Shown one piece after another: positions 11,301-23,300 of a stretch of DNA of 64,000 nt (positions within the stretch are counted from its first letter, which is position 1; each line of letters begins with the position of its first letter). The DNA comes from Holothuria scabra. Taxonomy: Eukaryota > Echinodermata > Holothuroidea > Aspidochirotida > Holothuriidae. Where the stretch lies: the NCBI GenBank assembly GCA_037179385.1, contig CM074187.1:48704879-48768878 (forward strand), read 5' to 3'. The position numbers and the translations under genes are program-made. Below the pieces are notes generated by a model. It was given only the letters and a program-made list of their open reading frames with translations. It was not told the origin of the DNA and ran no database searches.

Positions 11301-14300
11301 AGAAAATTATACTTCCCAAAGCCTATATCAATTTGATATTGAATTTTGGGACGCCTACTCGAAAAGCCAGCATACTAAGAGCTCGAAGCTTCTCCTTTTA
11401 TAACACTGATTAAAAAATATCAACTAATCAGAGCCTTGTATTATGGTATTCTCTTGCACGTCAAAAATTACCGATTGTAAACAAACGACATCATGTTTGT
11501 GAACTTCCCTCACACTACTTTGCAATGTGCGTTGGAATTATCACTAATGGGGTATGTACATTCTTACGTAGCTAGCCTCGTGTTGACATCCAGGCAGGGT
11601 AACGTAGCTTTCACACATAAACTTCGTAGTCTGCTCGAGAGCCATTTTGGGGCAAAATAACGTAATATGTACTGGCCTGTTTTAAAAAAAAAATTGTAAA
11701 TGTTAACGGTGTTATTACATTTATGTCGTTTTGCTTTGCAGATAGCAGCAAAGTGTTGATTTCTGTAAAACTGACACCTTTAACCATTAAGAAATATTCG
11801 AGGATTATACTCAAGGTGGCATACCGTATTAATAATAAGATCGTATATACATGCAAGGCTCAGTTTACCTAGCATGCCGAACGTTACGGGCACTAGTGTC
11901 TTTGCAAGCTGGGCTGGGGTGATACAGTACAGGTATGTCTTGCTATGTCTGTGTGAAACAGTACGATGTGATTTTGAATCGGCCGTCAGATACTTGCTTG
12001 CGTGTAAGTTTATAAGCGATATACATGTGATGTGTGAGAAGCAACCCACTACGTGACGATAGCGCGATCGGGCCGCACGCTGATAAAAATTTCAACTTCA
12101 GAAACGAAGTACAGACAACTTTCAAACTTACACATAATTTCTATGGGCTCTCTTCATTCTCAGTCTCGGAGAATGTTTACCAAACTGGCAAAATATTTTA
12201 GTCCATTACCGTGGGCAATGGCGTAAATGGGGTGATCCTTTTTGCATGCATTTTCTTTTTTAAGATTTGGGTAGTAGATTTGGACCCGGGTAGTACGATG
12301 GCGGGCGGGTACCCAGGTACCCGGGTTACCCGTGCAAACACTACTGCAGCCAGGGTGTTTGAAACTATGGTAGGTTGTTTTATCCTTCTGCTTCACCCAT
12401 CTTTTCACCTCCTATTACTCTCCTAATTCCACCTAACCACAACTAGACCCAAGTAATTAAAATTAGTACATGAAGTAATTCCGTGGGTTAAAAAAAATAT
12501 ATTAAGTTGAGCTATTAGAATTGTGGGTTTAATTTTAAAAAAGGAATAATTATGGTCCGTGTAAGTTAGCAACTTAACTGTTCTTGAGCTGATTGGACAA
12601 GACCTGATTTTACTGTAAAATATTTTCCGGGTTGACATAATTCAGCAATGAGGTTCCATGTGGATTTATCTTGTAGCACTGTACCAGTGAATACTATGAT
12701 ACTGGCATACTACTACTGTACTTGCTTGATGTATAGTAGGCACAGTTTGCAGTGTGGTGGGATCTCTGTAAATAAATAATCCCACAGTGAATCTTCACCC
12801 TTACTACAGAGGTAGCATTTTAAAGGAAGCTGACACAGAGCACCCTAGTGTCATAAACAGTTGAATGCTAGGATAAATAGTCAATATGTCAGTGAAGCTC
12901 ATTGACCAGCCAGTGAACTCAACCAAATAAAAGAATTGGCTTTTGAAGTGGTTTGTTGAATGTTCATCTTTCAATGCTCAAGATTTCTTGAATCTTTCCT
13001 TTTCTTTTCCTCCCCGACTGGCAATTTTAAAGCACAGATTGTAAGATGGTTTCTTTTTTCATGTGAAAACTCTCCCTATGAACAGAATGTACAGTAAGGA
13101 CAAATGAGGTCTTTTATCAAAGAGAAATACCAGTTACACATCCCAATCATTACTGTACGTTGATGTTTCACTAGATAGATCAGGAACCTGGACATCTGTT
13201 AGCTGTACAGTACAATTTCACTTGCGGGATGTGTTCATTGTTAAAGGCATAGAAGTTGGTTTTTGCTTTCGTTATGTACAATCCCTGATTGTTTGATCAT
13301 GTGTGGCATTTGTCCTTTGCATACAGTTTGGAACATGGCCATGTGTATATGGCAGACCTATTATGTTACTTTTCAATAGTGGCTGAGGTTAGGTCATGCT
13401 AGCTTTCCATTAGGGATATAGCTTTTACAGTAACTTTTCTTCACAGAGACTGTGACCGGGTCTTTGGTCAGAGGAAGAGCAGCTGCCTCTCATGTAGAAG
13501 GCCTGGGTTGGATTCCCAGGTCGAGTCATACCAAAGACTTTAAAAGTGGAACCTACTGCCATTGTGCGTGATGCTCCGCATAAGCAATGGAGTAGGGAAA
13601 ACAAGTCAGTGAGCCACAACTGGAAAAAAGGCCTCGGCCAGCTAGACTTAAACCAATGGGTTGGAAACTGAGCATTAAAACTCTTATTAACTAAGTCACA
13701 CAGACTACACAAAATGAGTTCATCATAGGAATTTACACTGAATGGCCCAAGTTTTCTTCTATGTTGGGCAAATTCATAATTCTCTATACATTCACCATTC
13801 TTAAAGAGAAGAATTTTCTTGGCCCAAATGACCAAGTGGTCTTCATAACAAAATGGGAACTTTCCATATGGAATGACTAACAGTAAAGTGAAGGAATTGG
13901 TTTAAGAAATATGACTGGCCCAGTGGTACCCCCTGGTCATAGAAGGTATTTACTACAACATGGATAGAGGTTAGTGCTGTTGGATTTCATCAAGTTTAAT
14001 TGATTTGTTGGAGAAGACAAAATATGCTGATGCATCATTCTCAGTGGAAAATTGAAGGGGAAGGGGGCAGGCAAGGGACAAAATTGCTGGGTTTGCATAG
14101 CAATTTGCTACCCAAGAATTGTCAATTTTTAGTTGGTTCTTCTTTTGAGTAGCAAAAGTTGCAGTACTTGCTAATACTAATGACTAATTTGTTAAGTGAC
14201 CTTTTGTTAATCAATTCACTGACACTGTTTTGTCCCTTGGGCAGGGGGAGGAGGCAGGGTTGTTGGGTGTGGTTTATTAATGTCGGCATAGTGTGGAATT

Positions 14301-17300
14301 ATGTGTTTTGTTCTTATCCTTATCCTCTCCCTTGTGTTTAAGGGCAGAGTCATGTATTTCCTGTGTCCAACAGCCCATACTGCTCATAATGGGTATCCCC
14401 TCAATATTTTAAAACTGTGAACTGCTTTTGAGTAAAATTTGTTTTACTGTTTCTCTTCCAGACCACGTATCATCACAACAGATGGCCATCTTTTATTTCA
14501 GACAGGGGATAATCATAATATAACATTTAAGACAGGTGCAACTGGAAAAGTAGTTATCGGTGATGCAGATCTTACAGAAGTTATCAAAAATGTAAGTTAC
14601 TGGCAAAAGTGTATGGCTTTGTAGTAGATCCTAACTACGGGACATTATCTACGTTATTTCAATGTTTTGTCTTACATGTAATTGGAAATTATTGTTAAAG
14701 GTCTGGTGACATGAAAAAATCACAAAGTTGGTTGCTTAATGTGAAGCTTGAATTCCATTGAAGTCCATGACATGTTGACAATTTCCAAGGGTAATTTCTT
14801 TCAAAATATATACCATGTGTAACTGTTAACAAATCAACTTTAATACGGTATACTGTACATGTAGAAAGAGAAACTGACCGACAGTTCTTATGTATCAGAT
14901 TGTTTTTTGGTAAACTGCCCATCAACCTATTTTGCTCATACTTACCTTGTCTGTGACCACTATTGGACAGTCCACCTATTGCAGAATGGTCACTGGCGAT
15001 GAAAGTGGTGGCGCTATGCCACCTCCTGCTGTCCCATCCTAACTTGCGCTTTTTTCATTGCCATAGAAATGGTCTGCATCATAGTTTGCTAAGCTCTGTT
15101 TGCTACATCTTTTTTTCCTGCCATTTTAATTGGACAGAGGCTTCCATGTTGCAATATTGGTTATGCCAAGTTAAGGCAGGGGGAGACAGCAATTTCTGTT
15201 AAAGGGGGGGGGCAGGAAGGGGGATTTGTCCCCCTTTTCATTTCCATAAAAAATTGACAATTGTCAATATATTGATTTTAACTTAAAAAAGGGGACATTC
15301 TTGCAGCAATGGTCATAGGGTCAAAGGTTATATGTGGTCACCAGGGGTGAAACTCAGTGAAAACCACATTAACATGATATCTTGACATAGGAAACTTGGA
15401 TGAATGCCATACTTAGTATGATGCATTGTTGTCAAGAGAAGATCCCTATTGATTTTGGTGGGGTCAAAGGTCATGTGGGGTCACTAGGAGTCAAACCTGG
15501 AAAACCTTGTTAACACTATATCTTTAGGGATAGGAAACTTGGACGAATATCATACTTACAGTAGTGTGTAGATGTATTATTGTTTAGGGAAGAAACCTAA
15601 TTGTATTCAGTGGGGGTCAAAGGTCATGGAGAGTCACCAGGGATCAAACTCTAAAAACCTGGTTTTCAGGATATCTTGAGTTTTGTAGTTAGTTAGATAA
15701 GATTTAACGACAAACTGACACAAATGTGTTGCAGTGTCATACTGTTAAAATACTGTTCAAGTCCTCCTGTTTAGTCACTTCTTACGCCAGGCAGGGCATA
15801 TCATGGGCATATTCTACAACCCCCAGCCCACAGGGGGAAGCGCGATATCTTGAGATAGGAAACTTGGATGAATGTCATACTTAGTATGTAGATGCATTAT
15901 CATCATGAAAAGAACCGTATCAATTCTGGTGGTGGTTAATGGTCATGGAGGGTCATCAGGGGTCAAACCCCCCAAAACCTAGACATTAACACGATATCTT
16001 GAAACAGGAAACTTGGATGAATGTTTACTTAGTATGTAGATGCATTAGTGTCAAGAAAAGAACCTTGTCATTTTTGGTGGGGGTCAAAGGTCATGTGGGG
16101 TCACCAGAGATCTAATCCCAGAAAACCTTGCTAACATGATATCTTGAGATAGGAATTTTGGGTGAATGTCTTACTTAGCTGGTGGATGCATTATGTTCAT
16201 GGCTAGACCCCTATTGTGCTTGGTGGAGATCAATGGTCATCTGCGGTCAGCAGGGGCCAAACTCAATTAAAACTTGTTCAGGCAATGTTTTAAAGGAGGA
16301 AGCTTGGATGAATGTCATACAAGTTGATGCATGGTGGCTTTCCATCATCAAATATGAACACAAAACTGTATTTTGCCAATACAATAAGATAGCAACTGAC
16401 CAGTGACAGAAGGAAATGAAACATAAACATGGCATTATTACAATCATCAAAACCTCGATGCATTTTTGCATTCTGGTTAGCACAACAAGTGAGACTACAT
16501 AGTCACTGAAAAAAGTGGAAGATGTTTCTCACTTGTCAACAAAACAGATGACAGTACTTCAAGGTGTTGTCTTTATCAATTGTGTGTATGATACTATAAT
16601 TACCTTGATCATTTAATGCTAGACATTTAATAAAAGAGGAAAGAATGTGCTAATCAAACTCTTTTAATAAAGAAGAATAAATCTGTTCTCGTTATTGCTT
16701 TAACTCTGATAAATCAGGTTGCTTAATGGCAGTCAACTTTCCCCACAAAGGGCAGTTTTTGTAGTGCATGGAAATTCTCAATTGGCACAGCTCCTTGATT
16801 GACATAAAGTTAAAAAAATGCAGAGCACTGTACTTTTGTTACACATTGGGATCTTGTACACTCACCCTGAAGCAATTAACTGAGATTGTGTTTGGATGAA
16901 GATAAGTTTTAGACAGTTGTGGGAGGGGCTTGTTAAAGTTAGTAGGGTAGGAAAAAATAGAATTGTTTGAGGTGAGAAGATTAGAACCTTAAAATCCATC
17001 AATTGCAGGTCTCAGATTTCTTCCTACTACTTGTCCTCACTCTCCTTGAAGGGAAACATTGCGTTTAAAATGCTACAACATAGCATTAAAAGAAAAAAGC
17101 TCTAGTTATTCGGTCTCAACAGTAAACCCCATCTATAGCTTCATATCCTCAAAATATTATGTACAAGAGGAGTTATTTTTAATTATTCATCACTCTTTGC
17201 CAATAAAACTTGGTTTCAAAAGGATGTCATTTCCATGTAAAACAAATGCAATATTTCCCTTTAAGATGAAGAGTTTATCTAAAGTAGAGCTGCAAATTGC

Positions 17301-20300
17301 ATTACAGTACACAGACTTGCCAAGATCCCCTTCCTCCACCCTTGGAAAAAAATAAGGAAAGACAATTTTCAAAAGTGTAGGCAGTTGTTGTATATTACTA
17401 TCCTAAGCTTTTGGTACAGTGCCCATCATTTCTGCTCAGAAATAAACTTGCATTCGGAAGGTCTGGATTTGAAGTACTGGCCGGGTCATACTGAAGACTT
17501 ATAAAATGGAACCTTCTGCCTCAGCATAAGCAATGATGTAGGGAAAACGAACCACTGAGCCACAACTTAAAGTCAGAAGCCAGCTCGACTTAGACCAATT
17601 GGTCAGGTAATGAGCCGTAAAACTCCATCCAATTAACTACTGTAACTAACTAAATAAACTGAAACACTAATTATTAATAGTTTACTCTGTAAATGCTTTT
17701 TAATTTACTGTAATTAAAGCTTCCCAATAAAGTTGTATTTTCTGCCTGGTCCAATGAATTGTCCCATTTTGTTGATAGTGTCACTTATCAATAGTCTTCA
17801 AAACCACTATCAAAAGGAAGACTTTGAACTTGTTGTCCCCAAAAAGAACTAAAAGACTTTGGATGCATGCCTTATGATCTCCTCTTGTTGTAAATCATGT
17901 CATGATAGCAAGTCGGAAACAAAGAGATTTAATTTTGGAATCTGTGGGGTGATCTGTGGTTTATTGTAAATGGGGTACCAAGGACAAAAGGGTGAACTTA
18001 TTTTAGCTTAAATTTCATTGCAAATAATGATCCTATGGAAGCTACCCCATGTGTCACCTCATGTGGACAGAAATGTGGTATTACAGGTGTGGCAGGAAGT
18101 GGAAGAAAGGTGAAGTTGGTGCTAGGATGCACCATTGGTATTTAGTGGTATTAGTTGTGGTTTTTGGTATGAATTCCTTGTTTGGGACCTTCATACTGAC
18201 TGGCAGCTAGCATTCTGAATTGTAGGCTATTTAATAGGCTATCAACTGTGTTTTATTTACAGTGTAGGCTTATATAACCTTCTAATCATTTTGTTGCAAT
18301 GGCCATTTGAATATGATTTGCCACGTAAGTATAAAAGTTTTCTGCACTGAGAAACTTGCTGGTGCCAGGATATATTTCATAGAAAGTTTTTTTTTTGGCA
18401 TCCTTAAACTTGGCTAGCGTAAAGCTTTATCCTGAAATCTTTGAAATTGAAGATTGTTAAATGTGTCCACCTCAAATACATTAAGTACAGGATCTAAGTG
18501 TTGACTACACTCTGAAAAGCAAAACACAGACCTGTTAAGTGAAAAGGTCTTTCCACTGCAAAACTTTCATATAACTCAGAATATGAGGTACATTACTGCT
18601 ATGCATGGCTAAAAAATTGTTTTAGTTTCCCAGAAAGGGAGTAAAATTTCCACACTTCTCCCTATATTTTCATGTACAGAAAAGTGAAATTTCCCTCAAT
18701 TTGTCATAATTTGCCAAAATAACCAAGGAAGGAGTTGCTCAGCTCCCCAACTTGTCCATCAACGGTGCTATGATACCTTCAAGGGAAGTGCAAGAAAATA
18801 CAAGGCACCTGTAAATTCCCCCTGGTTATTATTACACAACTCTGTGAAAATGCTGTAGATACAGTAAGATGCAAATAGCACTGACCTTTCAATTTGACTG
18901 ATCTGTATGTGGACATTTTTCCTTTTAAAAGTACAATGCCTATCTTCAAAGCTGCTTTATGTCTGACTGATGATAACATAATAGGACACTTCGTGAGAGT
19001 TTGTACCAAGCTCCTATTTAGGAACATGTGAAGCAAGTCATTGTATTTTTCCAGGATCTTTGGGCATGATAATGATAATGCAAGGAAGTGCTTTTGATGG
19101 CAATTTGACATTGGTATTGGGACTGTGCTCCTTGTCATGTTTTCAATATTGTTTTCATTGAGAGCCAATAGTTTTGAGAGTGAATTTAAACAGTTTCACT
19201 GCTTTCACATGCCTATGCATGTGCTGAAAAGGGAGAAGAAAGGATTGATATTTTACAGAAAACTTCAGATTTCGAAGGGTACTATACAACACCTAGTAGT
19301 ATTGGAGTCTCTTATACTAGTACAGTATCTGTAGTTGAGTTGAAGCTACTTATCAATTTTTTTTTTCTTTTGAAAAATGAATACTTTCTGACTTACTGTA
19401 TCTGTGTTATTTAGTGTGATGAACTGACAGTTCTTTTTTTTTTCATTTACATGAAGAAAGGAATAATCAGGCTGTGCTAGATAGAATGAGTTAGTTAGTT
19501 AGATAGAGTTTAACGGCCCAGTTTCCAACCGATTGGTTCAGGTTGAGCTGGCCACGTCCTTTTTTCCAGTTTTGGCTCACTGGATTGTTTTCCCTACTCC
19601 ATTGCTTTTGCGGAGCAGCATGCACAATGGAAGTAGGTTCCTTTTTTAGAGTCTTTGGTACAGTATGACTCGACCTGGGAAGCGAACCCGGGCCTTCCGC
19701 GTGAGCGGCGGATGCTCTTACCGTTAAATAGAATGAGACATCTTGACGGACTGCATGGTCAAGTGGTTAAACCATCAGACTTGAAGACTGGAGGTCTGGA
19801 CTTGGCCTCCTGGCCGGGTCAAACCGTAGACATTACAAATGGAACCCATGTCATTGTGCTTGGTGCCCAGCACAAGCAATGGACAGCTTGTCTACTTGTG
19901 AGGGATTACAGTAAAAGCCATGGCTTCATTGGCATAAGTTGTTTCAAGGCCATGAGATAAATGTGCCAGCAGCACATGCTGGCTGGCTGTAGTTTGCAGT
20001 ATGTTAGCATATGCTTAGAAAAATTTCCTTTGAAGTGGAAGTGTTGGCTACCTCAACAGACTTCTCCAAATTTTGGATGTTAAGGATTATTTTTAGGCCA
20101 ACATGGAACTTTTCATAGACAAAATGGATTGCTTGTGATGCATACTGTTGTAGTTGCATTGGTAATTTTCCTATCATTTTGCATCCAGAATCTATATTTT
20201 TCTCAAAAGGACCCTCAAAGTACATCAGAAAGTAACAAGAAAGAATAATCAGGACAGATTACCTTTAATCAAGGGGAGTGGGGGGGGGAGATACAAAAAT

Positions 20301-23300
20301 TATTGTTGATAATAATTTGACAATAATTTACATCAAGTTCTTAAGGTTCAGAGGAGTTGAAATTGTACAATAGCACAAATTAAACAATTGAGCAGGGAGC
20401 ACAATCCAGTGACCCTCAATTGAAACAAGCCATGGGTGCAGCTACAGTAGATTTTAGACAGAAGGTTGTAATGGAGCAAAATAAGGCTGTCCAAAAAAGG
20501 AAAGTTTTCCTCCCATTACATACATTCCATTCCATATTACCTTCAAACCAAGTCCAAATTGATCCTGTCCTTGACCAAATTGCAAGTGGACCCCTTCATG
20601 GAATGTATGTATTGGGAGGGATGTTTCTCTCCCATTGCACACATTCCAGGAAGGGGTCCTACCAAAGGGGAGGGGGGGTGGATTACCATCAAACCAAGCC
20701 CAAATTGATCTTGTCCTTGGCCAAAGTTGCAAGTGGGCTCAGAGGGAAAAAAAGCATGCTTCAATTGTCAAAACCCCCATAAGGTGCAATTTGTGAAGTT
20801 TTTCTTAAGGCTATGTAAGTTATGCCTTTGCTGGGAAGGTGTCCCTTCTTAAATAAGTATCTCGGATACCGACTTTTTTTTATGGAAATGAAAAGGGGTC
20901 ATTTTATCCTCCTTCCTCCGGAAATTTCCCTGGACAAATCCCCCTCTTTGCACCTTGATGGAAACCCTACTACTTTAACTTTCAAACCTTTTCCACCCAT
21001 AGAATGCACAAGGAATGTTGGGTGACACATTCTGGCCATTTTCTCACCAGGATAGTGAACTATACTATGTGAGTGTGCTAGCACAATGGTGGCATAGTCA
21101 CGGGGGGGGGCATAGCCACCAACAACAAAGCTGCATCTCCCAGGGGCCACCTGTGGAAAATTTTTGTACCGGCAATCCTAGGGGGAGAAAATTTAGAAAC
21201 TTTGTTCTCCCTTCCCTTTCCCTGGGAAGATTTGTGTCTCACCTTTGCCCTCTGCTCAAAAAATCCCAGGGCATACAGTATACTACTGCTGCTGTCACCC
21301 CGCTCAACAAGTAGAGGGTCCTCACTTCTCCTTTCGCAAAGCTGCCTACACTGAGGTGTCACAAGCCTGGAAATTTTTTCTTTTTCACAAGCTTTCCACC
21401 TGAATTATGAGCTTAATTATATTTGTGACATTTTTCTGTCAGAATGAAATTGGATACCATTGATTTACAGTCATGTACTTTTTTGGTCTTTGTTTGGGGG
21501 CACTGTTTAAGTTCATTGATATCTCTTTTTGTGGCACAGCCTAGTATTTGGTTTTGTAAACAGGAACAGATTCTTTTGAAGGAAGAAGGACGTTTTAAAA
21601 GTTTGATATTTTTCTCCTCATCATTTCCTTGTTGATGTTATTGTTTCCAAGTGTGTATGTTTGAGGTGACTGCAAATTTGCCTTTTAAACTTAAATAAAG
21701 TTCTTCATTGTCGTCATAACATTGTCAAGAGATCATATTTCCAAATTGGGTCATCCCCATCCATTGTCATGGTATTGTTGTGTTTTGAGGTTTAAAATAT
21801 TGACCCCATGTGGTACCCTTTGTCAGGTCTGTCATAACACAATATTTCTTCAAGGAATACCTTCCCATCTCAATACCCCAAGGAAGTTCAAGAAGATAGG
21901 TCATAAGGCTAATAAAATCTGTGATCAATTTTAGAAGTGAAGAATGCAAGGCCCCCCCCCCCCCCCGAATTGCATTGTGTATCCTTAGTTGAATGTGTTA
22001 TGTTCCAACAATTCTTAGAAATGCTGTGAGAGCATGCTCTCAGTCTCCTTGTGCTAGCAGGTGGAGGTTTGCCATAGAAAAAGTATTTCATCTCAGGATT
22101 TATGCAGCAACTCCCAGGACAATTGATGGCATCTATTTTGTGATGATTTTGCCCAGGGTCTTTTATTTGAATGCAGAGGATCAAGAGGATTTAGAACCTT
22201 CTCCTGTTTGCTAATGTAACCAAACCAGCACTCCAGTAGGTAGGCTGGTATAATAGAAGGAATTGTTTTCATAACTTTCAGGTACTGTGAAGTACCCTTT
22301 TGAGGGGGAATTAAAGCACATTACTGTATATTGGTTCTGTAGGCTCACTCTGGAATGTCTGCTTGAGATCCTTCAAAACAAATGTTTGAAGTAGAAAGTT
22401 CAGGCAACTCACATGAATAGGACACTATTAAAACTGCTGTGCAGAACTGCAGAATGATTGTGTTGGTGTAGGCCTACATTAAGGAATTTTTACTGGAAAA
22501 TTCTGTGTATGTCTATATAGTTATAGTGCAAAAGCAACAGCTTAATGTAATGTTTTTCATCTGATTTCTCTTCTGAGAATCTTTATGACATTTCAGAACT
22601 TAACATGGCACATTCAGGGTACTCTAATTCAAGCAGTTACTCCTGGTAAATTTCACAGAAGGAGCAAAAAATATTGTGAAATAGGCTGACAATTCAAGCC
22701 ATTCACAAAACAGGATAGTCTACTACACTAGTTCAAGTTGGTTTTACTGCAGGTTACCTTTAAAGTGATTTTACTATTGTTGAGACTAGAGCAACTTCAT
22801 CAGTTTCCCTCTTTGGAGAGCCCTGTAAGAATAGCACCCAGAAATGTACACTGATTAACATGGGTCAACTTTAATTTGCCTAGGTTCCAATTAAATTTTG
22901 AGGGGTGGCTTCCAGTAAGGATGGGAGCAAGTTGGACAACATTGATTTTGAGGAGGGTAAAATTTGGTTTTGAGATAAAACTTAAGTGTGATATTTGTTA
23001 ATGCACAATATAGTATCTGCTATATTACGATGAAAAACAGGCCCTTACCCAGACATGGTATTGGCATTCTGTGAAATTTACGTACCACTTAGTGAATAGG
23101 GATTACACTCTCAACAAGCCTTTGGCTTGTAGTTGCACTACCTTCTACTCTCATTTTATCTTCTGTAATTTTGTTGAACCATGTCATTGTATATATGTGA
23201 TTGGTGAAACAAATAAATGAAATGAAATGGAAAATGAACATGTATCTATTGATTTTCAAGGACATTTAGAATATATGGAAACTGAGGAAAAGCTTGCAGA

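Larger units (their letters stand above)
2307..14461 (+). other. Intron 1 (12.2 kb)
   Basis: Phase 2. It holds a tandem duplication (4474-4692), an inverted-repeat element (5130-5355), the nested cluster 6483-9070, a complete hAT-type element (11019-12343) and a SINE (13456-13696). Two weak protein-like ORFs lie on the minus strand (5965-6252, 9327-9545). In 2310-4470, 9070-11010 and 12352-13450 I see only AT-rich, unassigned sequence with a G tract near 10367-10382. Confidence 0.75.

Noticed and set aside
13425..13835. A 136-codon minus-strand ORF
   Set aside because: It covers a tRNA-derived SINE and its flanks; no protein features.
15305..16335. A CRISPR-like array
   Set aside because: Units are about 146 bases, diverged throughout, with no short-repeat/unique-spacer pattern, in a eukaryotic intron.
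19492..19728. A functional tRNA gene on the minus strand
   Set aside because: A- and B-box-like motifs are present but there is no complete cloverleaf, and the rest is SINE body.
20420..20782. Overlapping ORFs of 120, 92 and 73 codons
   Set aside because: They arise from a two-unit tandem duplication; translations are low in complexity and mutually antisense.
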